Shown here piece by piece: positions 56,204 through 64,000 of a stretch of DNA of 64,000 bases; within the stretch, counting starts at the first letter, position 1, and the number at the start of each line of letters is the position of its first letter. The stretch comes from Tretioscincus oriximinensis (lineage: Eukaryota; Chordata; Lepidosauria; Squamata; Gymnophthalmidae). The notes beneath the pieces were generated by a model. It saw nothing but the letters and a program-made list of their open reading frames with translations, did not search any database and had not been told where the DNA came from. The position numbers were made by a program, and so were the translations under genes. The stretch is from the NCBI GenBank assembly GCA_022410635.1, contig JAJVDF010000019.1, forward strand, positions 4,108,497-4,172,496, read 5' to 3'.

Positions 56204-57589
56204 AGTATCCTATCATTAATAATCTCTGCTCTTTTATTAAGTTGACTAATTGAGTTTATTATTTAATATTCATTTAACAATTTCTTTTTCAATTTCCATC
56301 AGACATTGTTGATGATGACTAATCTCTTTTATTGAAAATGACCAATAATTTTTGAAATTTATTAATAATCTTTTCTACTTTGCACTATTTCTTCTTATCA
56401 TATTCAAAATCCATTTTTCTAGTATCTAATGTTGATGAAAGATCTTAGGACAACAAAGGTTGGTGATGAGGATTTTTTGGTTAAGGATTTTCTATTTGCT
56501 TTGCCATTCTGGAAACATATTTAGTCAGCGTATTAAGTCCTCTTGTTCTATTGTAAGGTTCTATTGAAGATGTTCTTTTCACATATGGGACAGGAGATAG
56601 GTAGATTGTCTGTCCCCTGACTCTCTGTGTCTATTTCAGGCAACCAGGTTGTACTTAAGCACTTTGTGCAACTTGCAAGAGTCAGCTGCAGTACCAAAAG
56701 TTACAAACTACATTTTGCAAGCTAGCTGAAAACCAGCTTTTTAGATCAATATAGGTTAGTTTGCTATGTGGCCCTGAGGTGCTTCCTGGTGTAAGAGTTA
56801 AATGAGATCAATATATTCCATGTCCCAGAAGCCTTTTTAGCCATTCGTGCTGCAGCAAGGCTTTATGCCAGACTAGTTCAGGATTATTGTTCTTAATATG
56901 CAACCATTCATATGAGTAGAATTAGAGAATTAAGTTCCCAATATTCACATTGAAGCCGTATGCTAGCTTGTGTTCATTTCAAAGATTCTCAGTTTGACTG
57001 ATTATACCATTAGACTGTTTCGNAAAGTGATTTAATCCTTGGGGACTCTAGAAAAAAAGAGAGAACTCACAGGTGGATAAAAGAAGAGAGCAATGAAGAC
57101 AGAAGGATCATGTATCTGCAAGAATAATCAAGTGATGAAAATGTCTGGTTCTGGCTCAGTTAAAAATATCTATAGCTTGTGATGTTAATACTTGTTAAAA
57201 TCTGTTCTATTAACCTATTTGTCAGGGTCTTCTCAGACCTGCCAGTCTTGTCAAAGTCGGCTCTGTCTTCCAAAATGTGCTTTATTGACTTGTTGGTTAT
57301 TTTGGATGATGCTGTTTAAGTATTGCAGTTTTGTTTACAGATTTATCCTGAGCATTTGGTTTGGGGANGTGGAGTTTGCAACTATTGTTAACTTGTTCTT
57401 CAGAAGAGTAGCTTATGGATGAAACTACTTTCTTCCATTTGCCACAGTATGTAGATCTTTCAGATTCTACACCAGATGTCCCATTCATGTTGAATCCAGA
57501 ATAAAGAGTCCTTCTCTAACATTGGATTGCAAGAAAGGAAACAGAGATATTGCTGGTGTACTACCTACATCATTGATCTGCATTCTCAC
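56204..57589. other. Unassigned AT-rich sequence
   Basis: No exon or repeat recognised. A 76-codon plus-strand frame (57192-57422) contains an N and no domain. Confidence 0.35.
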
Positions 57590-58030
57590 TAATGTAAACT
57601 AGTGCAGACCATCTTGGATTTGACCTTGGTGTTGATGAAAAGGCTTCTTGATTTTTTTAAAAACAATTATCATCCAGTCACCAACTTACCATTTCTGGGA
57701 AAGATATTCAAGAAAATATTCATAGTTCAGCTGCACACATACACGATGGAGCATCTGAAGAAGTAGACGTGTCTACGAAAGCTTATGCCACCCACTCTTC
57801 TCAAGTTAATCTCAAAGTGCTGCTAGCTCCTTTATAAATTCCCACTTAATTTATAAAGTCAATATGTCATTCCCTTTCAAAATCAATATGAAGTGCTGGG
57901 ATTGAACACCAAGATTTACATCTTTGATCCATCCAAATCATGTGAAGCAGTTCAGGTGTGTGTAGCACTACTATAATGCAGTCTATGCAGAACTTTTCTT
58001 CAAGGCAATCTGGAATCTCTTACCAAAGAT
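57590..58030 (+). mobile_element. L2-type LINE, reverse-transcriptase segment split by an insertion
   Basis: Before 57750 a frame reads NYHPVTNLPFLGKIFKKIF, a clear form of the L2 motif NYRPISNLPFLSKVLEK. After the Penelope-like insertion, 57970-58030 reads HYYNAVYAELFFKAIWNLL, which fits the later L2 motif DYCNALYAGLPxKxIxxLQ. The intervening L2 coding region is largely missing or scrambled. The insertion and a deletion therefore both happened inside this older LINE. Confidence 0.6.
57751..57838 (+). mobile_element. Penelope-like tail with intact hammerhead-like core
   Basis: It reads GCATCTGAAGAAGTAGACGT, GTCTACGAAAGCTTATGCCA, then TCTCAAAGTGCTGCTAGCTC. CTGAAGA (57755-57761) fits the hammerhead consensus CUGANGA, followed by a hairpin (57763-57776, GTAGAC/GTCTAC) in the stem II position and GAAA (57777-57780). 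Penelope-like retroelements are known to carry minimal hammerhead ribozymes in their terminal repeats. There is one extra A between CUGANGA and the stem, and stems I and III are not obvious, so activity is uncertain. Confidence 0.55.
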
Positions 58031-58624
58031 TTATGTCAATGAACATAAATTATGACGGTGTTGAAGATCTGCAGTAGTTATCACTTTGATTCTATGTCCA
58101 TTTCAGTCACCTTATCCTGACTTGAAATCTGGATGGGTGCCCCTTNCTCATAAAACCAAAGGCATCAGATTATTTTAATCTGGACAGAAAGCTACATAAT
58201 CAGAGAGATGGGAAACACAACCAATCACACCACAGAGGTAACGAACCAATTAGAGCCATGAAAAACTGGGCAGATGGCAGGCTGATCGGTTCAAGACTTG
58301 GAAGAGAATGAAGATTCCATTGTAGAAAAATTAGGTAGATTTTGGCATTGAGTTGGTTAACTGTTTGAATAAGATTTTTAGTATGTCTATAGAACAATTT
58401 TTCTTAAAGGGATGACTGAAAAAAAGTTCTGTATCAACACATCTTACTTTGACATTTCTAAACTGTAAAAATGACTTATCTTAAATGTTCTGTTGTCTTG
58501 AAGAAGTCTTTCTTTCCTTGGTTTTCCAAAAAGCAGCTGAAATGCTAGTACTAAAATATATTTTATTTCTAATTTTCCTTTTACTTGCCTTGGAATGATT
58601 GAAAGAAACTCTTATGCACTTTTA
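58031..58624. other. Unassigned sequence
   Basis: No exon or repeat border recognised; might include further degraded L2 sequence. Confidence 0.35.
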
Positions 58625-58896
58625 AGAGGGAAGAATGGCGCAGTTGTTAAGAGATGGTCTTTCAATTGAGAGATCCGTTCTCAAAGTCCTATGTCAGCCT
58701 CAACTCTAGCCAGCTCAGCTAATCGAAAAAAGTAGATTTGCAATCTACATTTCAAGTAGATTCATGAAAACCACCATTAATCTGGTGGAGAAGCTAGAAT
58801 AGGTGTAAACCTTCGAAAATTAACCTTGTAAGCTGCTCTGAGTCCCTTTTAGGGTGAGAAGGGTGACTTTTAAAACCATAATCTTCTTCTCCATCT
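58625..58896 (+). mobile_element. Sauria-type tRNA SINE, diverged copy
   Basis: AATGGCGCAGTTGTTAAGAG, AACTCTAGCCAGCTCAGCTA, AAGTAGATTCATGAAAACCA, TGTAAGCTGCTCTGAGTCCC and (TTC)-like end follow the family order, with many substitutions and the loss of the GTGAGCACC segment. It is the oldest of the five copies. Confidence 0.65.
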
Positions 58897-61817
58897 TTTA
58901 GTAGGCAATATTGCTAGATTATTATATGAAAAATTGGAAGAGTCACAGTTTCTAAAACAATGCTCAACTTAAAAAGTTTTGAGGAAGAACTAAGAAAGCC
59001 TGTGATCTAAATTGGGCCATTCTTTGCCTAGATTTCTTTAGTAGTTTGATGTGTGTCTTCTTTTATTACTAACATATTTTACTTTGCTCTCTCAGAGGTA
59101 GGAGAATTTTTTTTCTGAAACATCTTGAGTCTGTGAACCATATTATTTGTTTACTCTGCTAATCAGAGCAAGTTCTGAAGAGAAGATCTTTCTTTAAACC
59201 TCCCCCACCTTTCTTTCTTTATAACCCCCCCCCCTTCCTCACGATACATGCCCTGCATTCTTCAGTTTATAATTAGTTGAAAAATCACAGAGAAGTCAAA
59301 AATTATTTGGACTCTGTCAGCAAAGAGTATAAATTGTGGCACCTGGCAAGCAGAACAAACATCACACTTGATAGGCAGGAACCTAGAGTTGTTATAATTG
59401 GTCCCTTTACCATTTTCCAAGAAGGTGAAATCCTATTAGTCTGTAGCACTGCAGCTGCAAGATACTGAAAAGTTACTCAACCTTCACATAGGAAAAGAGA
59501 TCTTTTTACTATTTTTCTTTTAGAATACATTCTGCAGAACATATAAATGCTACAGGTAAATGTATAATTCTAAAAGGTGAACACCAATACCACCAGAACC
59601 ATAGGTGGAAAGTCCAATTATGGGATTCTACAAGNTTCATGTTTGAAGGCACAAACATCTGCCTCCCTGGAGGACGGATAATAGTTAGAAATACATTCTA
59701 AGTTATATGTAGAGTGAACTGACAGCTTTTTTCATAGGTTCTGAGCTTGTGCAGAAATGATACAACCAATGTCCGAGCCCCCTCCCCTTCCACTATTTAG
59801 TNTAGTTCTTCAAGACTGAAGATAGATTAAAAATACATGTTGAAATAGCACCTTGGGCTGCATCGATACACAACTAAAAATGGATTAAATACATTTTATA
59901 CTTTGTAACATCCACACATTACAACCTCTGCTCCACAATACATATATATAAAAAAAACTCTTTTCAATAACTTTTGAGCTTTTTTATGTATGTAGACGCA
60001 GTCTTGTTCAGAAAAGTTTAGAAATTTAGTCTAACGTATCTTCTGGTTAGCATCCCTTCTATGCATCAGGGCCTATTGCAATGTAATATTCAGTGAATCT
60101 GTATTTTAGTTAGTTATTGTTCTGTGCTTAAAATGTTGACCTGATTTTTGAAAAAAGAGTTTTTTAAAACTAGTTGTTCTTTTCCACCTCCTCAACTCTT
60201 ATCCCAATAAAATCTGCTGAAATGTGCTTTTTTGAAAGATTAAAGCANCAACTCTAAACACATTAATTAGGGATCACATCCTGTGGGGGTCAATTTCTTT
60301 TTTTATATCCTTAACAATTGAACTCTTAAGTCTGCTGTAGATGTCCAAGTGGAGTCCATATATTCTCTCTTCCTTCTTTTCTACAATTATCCTTTTCATG
60401 CTAAATAGTAGGAAGTCCATAATGACTTCTAGTTTGCTTGATTAGTCGATTTTATGTGGCAAGCCATGAATATATATTAAAATGAAACAATTTAGGAACT
60501 ACTCTTCGTAAGAGGTGCTACGCTTTCTTTTTAGCATAAGGGAGATAATTCTGCCAGGTTAAATGGGGCTTAACTGAAGCCTATAAAAGAAGAACAGAAA
60601 GTTAACCAAGGTTCAGCTTCAAAATTACTAGGACGTTTGTTAGATAAGCCTCATTAAAAAAGGACTACCTGAGAAGCATAACAAAAGCAATGTCGAGAAT
60701 CACCTTCACTTCCTTCAAATAATATTTTATCTTTTAACATAGAGGCTGCAAAAACAGAACATGGCTTTTAAGAGACTGTCAAAAATTGAAGTAAGATTAA
60801 ATTTAGTCTGGGATATCTGTATTTTCAATATATGATATTTTGAGTTTAAACTGAATATTTCCAGAGGGAATCCATGAACACCGAGGTACAGGGTCTAGGG
60901 GGGTAGGAGAAAGAAGAGTCAAGCAGTCCAAAGTCAAGGATAGGAGAAGAACCAAACAGTCTGATATGGTCCAAAGTCACACACAAGTTGGGTAAACACA
61001 CACCAATCATATAAGTTGTCTTTAGAAACACCAGCAGGCTCACAGCAGTCTTGATCTGTGGACTATCTGAAAAGAACATTCCATTAATCAGGTATCTGCT
61101 ATGTTCTAGAGTTCAACCTAGAAGCTAAACTTTTCTGAATGAATGAATAAGTAAATAACAATAAATATTATTGCTATTCATAGTGGCTGCTTGTGTTTTA
61201 AAAAGAGAATTCCAGATTTTGCTGAGTTTAATGTGTTTTTTTTTCTAAAGGAATTGCAGCAGTAATGTTCAGTTTCAATGGTCTCTCATGACAAATAAAT
61301 GAAGTCCACTGATTTTAGTAATGCCTTCTGTGTGTTCAAACAAGATTTTATGTTTTTCTGATCAACTACTGATTTGTTAAACTGCTATTTGTCTTTCCTA
61401 TTCTGGCTTTCTTTTTGTTCTATTTCATAAATGCCCTGAGTCAGTTGTGGTCACGTTTGTCCCAGCCCCTATTATTGACTGGAATGTTATTTTGATCCCT
61501 ATCTCATTTTGTGACACCATGGGTGTGGTAGGAATATATCTTTCTGTGGCCATCATTTTTGTTTCATTTTGATTGCTCCCTGAATATTGTTCATCTGATA
61601 AGGATAGTGAATAGATATGGGTGTCCTTCATCTGCTACCAAATACCCTTTGCTCAACACATCTTTTATAATACTTGTATAAGAACTGAATTTCTGATGTA
61701 TGATCTCCTGAAGGAAAAATGTTTTTTTTTTTAAAAATGGAGCAGAAGAAATGGTATAACTTTATGGTTAAGGATATAAATTCACCTTGAAATTTAACTT
61801 TTACGAATACAATATTG
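58897..61817. other. Long AT-rich stretch, few features
   Basis: The patch 59800-59850 (TTCTTCAAGACTGAAGATAG, ATTAAAAATACATGTTG) is a relic of the TTAATCC/53.5 kb foldback family. A C10 run lies at about 59225-59234 and a T/A homopolymer pair at about 61722-61736. No exon, RNA gene or other repeat is recognised. Confidence 0.4.
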
Positions 61818-62095
61818 ACGACTAGTCGAAAGCCTGCAAAAATGTGGACTTGTCAAGGCCAGGGTGAAGGATAGAGTTGATGGCAGCAGCATTCCACCAC
61901 AGTGCCCTCAGCTNTGGCAGATTTGCTCTGTGCACAGGACAGCGCCTTTTCTTCTCCACCGTGTTGGGCAGACGGCTGGGCAACCTACAGCATTGGCACT
62001 GCAGGCATACACATGCCAGGACCAACGTTATGAGCTCTGCCATTGGCCCATAAAGACCAATGGCAGACTTTGGCAGACCTCGGAATGTTGAACTC
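61818..62095. other. GC-rich island of unknown origin
   Basis: About 280 bp stand out in composition from AT-rich flanks (CACCACAGTGCCCTCAGC, GTGCACAGGACAGCGCC, CACCGTGTTGGGCAGACGG). An 11 bp hairpin TCTGCCATTGG/CCAATGGCAGA lies near the right end. Frames of 75 and 91 codons on opposite strands have no known domain. It could be a mobile element fragment, a processed pseudogene piece, or a CpG-type regulatory element. Confidence 0.35.
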
Positions 62096-63796
62096 ATTGT
62101 TGTGTGTCTTATTTAATAGTAGAAACAATGGAGTATTTTCAAATTTAAATTAAATTTGCAAGAGTTAAAGTAGGAGGATCTTCATAATTGTCCTATATTA
62201 TTTATTTTTGGTTGTTTGTTTTGTCTTATTTTGGTACATGATTTATTGTATGGTATTTGTTTTTTTCTATGAGCTTTTATGTATGTATATTAAATAACTG
62301 AATAAGAGTTATTTTTTAAAAAGAGAGAGTGGCTGAANTTTGGATATTTGGCTGAATCAACTTTTACCTCCTCTATTTACTGATGCACTCTTGAACTCCC
62401 ATACCAGCAGTGACCTCAAAGTAGGTTTCCCATGTATTACCATTGTATACCTCAATGAACAGAAATTGCTTCCCATCGTGATTCCAGTATAAATCACTAT
62501 CTGCCATCCTGTCATCACAAGCATTTTTATGTGTTGATGCTATGAAGCTTGGAGCTTTTTGGAAATGTTCTTTTCATACAGGTTTCCAGAATTAATTTCC
62601 TGATAATTTTTAATGATCATAAATGTGACTTGCTCCTGTGTGGATTCACTCATCAGTCAACTTTTGCTGCAACCCTTCACTACTGAAAACACGAGTTAAT
62701 TTATTTGAATTAACAAAATTTAGTATTAGGAAATAAAGGCAGGAATTGCCCTCTTAATCTTTTAAACACATTTGAAAAAGTCATATATTGCTTTATAATA
62801 AGGCCAACATAATTAGTGGAATACTTAAAAGAAAAGCAATTAAAATAACTGGGTTCTCAGCTAATCAAAATTGATGCATCAAATCCATTTTGAAGCCACT
62901 AAGTTACCTCTATGAGTCTTTGCACTTTATTTGAAATGTTAATGATCTTCATTTTAGGGAAGAGATAAGGTAAAATAATTGGGTTTTATACTGGCATTCC
63001 AGAAAGTATGGGTTACTTTTGGTAACAGACTTAAACTTTGGTCTGTGAGCTACTAAAGCTACTAACAGTAGAATCTTATACAAATACTGATAATGCTATC
63101 AATATAGCATTGATTTTTTACACATATTTTTAACGAAATTCTGATATTATCAAGTATGTTTCACAGTTGCTGTCTGTGTATTGAACATGATTTATNTTTC
63201 CGGAATTGCTTCAGAAAGTGGAAAGCTTTTCTGTATTATAACACACAGCAGGCAACACATAATGTTTTTCTTTAAAAAAAACAAAAAACCTCAGTTTTTT
63301 TTCAAATTGAATTCTTTATACATCTTGCTGAGTTACCATTCTTCTCAGCAACCTGCCATTATACTATCAGTGTCTGCTGTCTCCCATTTTGCTCCCTGTT
63401 TTCAATATAAGATCTCTTTTGTATCATGACAAAAAGAGATGGAAAATAACATATATCCTTAAAATAGAAATAATATTTTTCTCTCCTAAATGTTCAGTAA
63501 TGGGTAAATATTCAGTTAACTAATGTGCTTATTTTGTTTGCTTTTCAGAAAAAAAATGTACAAGTGCAGTTGCTCTTTACTATATGCATTTCAGAGTGTG
63601 GCACCACAATTAGCATCCCTGACTTCAGTCATTTTTTTACTTGTTCTTTCAAGTGTGGTTCAGTTCAGGTTGGCATAATCCACTGCATTCATCAACTACA
63701 TTGATATTTTTGTATGGGGTTTAGGTAGTGCTTCTACCTTCAAGATGTCTCACCTACCTTTAGCTCTTCTGTTTCTCATCATTTGTATTACTCTTA
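62096..63796. other. Unassigned AT-rich sequence
   Basis: No repeat border or exon recognised. Confidence 0.35.
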
Positions 63797-64000
63797 ACAT
63801 AAGAGGAACCCTGATGAAACGAGCTGGAGCCCATCTGGTCNAGCCTTCTGTCTCACACAGTGGCCCACCAATTGGACCTGGGAAATATAGAACAGAAGAA
63901 GGGAAAAGCTTCACATGTTCCAAACCCCCTGCAAATGGTATTTCAAGAAATCTGCCTGTTGCTCCATCTAAGAGNTAGTATCAAGACATCCATCCTAGTA
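63797..64000 (-). mobile_element. CR1 LINE, minus strand, cut by window end
   Basis: Starts ACATAAGAGGAACCCTGATG and GAGCCCATCTGGTCNAGCC, and continues through the second-subfamily 3' UTR (ACACAGTGGCCCACCAATTG, AAGACATCCATCCTAGTA) to the last base. The coding part lies beyond the window. Confidence 0.82.

Noticed and set aside
1..64000. CRISPR array, operon, ribosome binding sites, phage or integron
   Set aside because: No regularly spaced short repeats and no coding density. All structure is that of a vertebrate nuclear genome.

Overview
The window reads as nuclear DNA of a squamate reptile (lizard or snake). The reasons are the dispersed repeats: many CR1 LINE copies with a TTCTTATG-repeat 3' end, L2-type and L1 LINEs, Sauria-type tRNA SINEs whose tail runs into (TTC)n, one MIR-like CORE-SINE, Penelope-like tails, and many foldback DNA transposons. 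No bacterial or organellar signal is present. No cellular protein-coding exon, rRNA, tRNA gene or CRISPR array could be supported. The longest open frames are either retrotransposon ORF2 remnants or chance frames, so this looks like a gene desert or the inside of a very large intron. Species and repeat subfamily cannot be fixed without a repeat-library search.

Layout. 1-8 kb: a TA-flanked 464 bp element with a Z-DNA-prone core, an L2 3' end ending in an (AAAT)n array, and CR1 tails. 8-16 kb: two Sauria-type SINEs, an L1 insertion flanked by an exact 20 bp target duplication, then a long AT-rich single-copy stretch. 16-25 kb: a GC-rich LTR-like block, Penelope-like tails, an L2 fragment and two minus-strand CR1 copies. 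25-31 kb: three inverted-repeat elements and a GC-rich block. 31-38 kb: a CR1 with an open ORF2 C-terminus, SINEs and a minus-strand L2. 39-51 kb: the densest foldback region, with four near-palindromic ~200 bp elements sharing one TIR and all flanked by TA, plus an 82 bp near-perfect palindrome. 51-58 kb: the longest CR1, L2 pieces, a CpG-rich nest of inverted repeats, a SINE, and an L2 split by a Penelope-like tail. 58-64 kb: mostly AT-rich unique sequence, with a minus-strand CR1 running off the end.

There are no cellular genes to link into a pathway. The interacting parties are autonomous LINEs (CR1, L1, L2, and Penelope-like elements, PLEs) and the non-autonomous elements that depend on related machinery (SINEs, and TA-duplicating MITEs presumably moved by Tc1/mariner-type transposases). 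The most interesting signals are the hairpin MITE family, a hammerhead-ribozyme-like core kept in one Penelope-like tail, and the nested CpG-rich palindromes near 54.3-55.1 kb. Single N bases are scattered every few hundred to few thousand bases and one NNN gap lies between C and A homopolymers, so indel-level conclusions are tentative.
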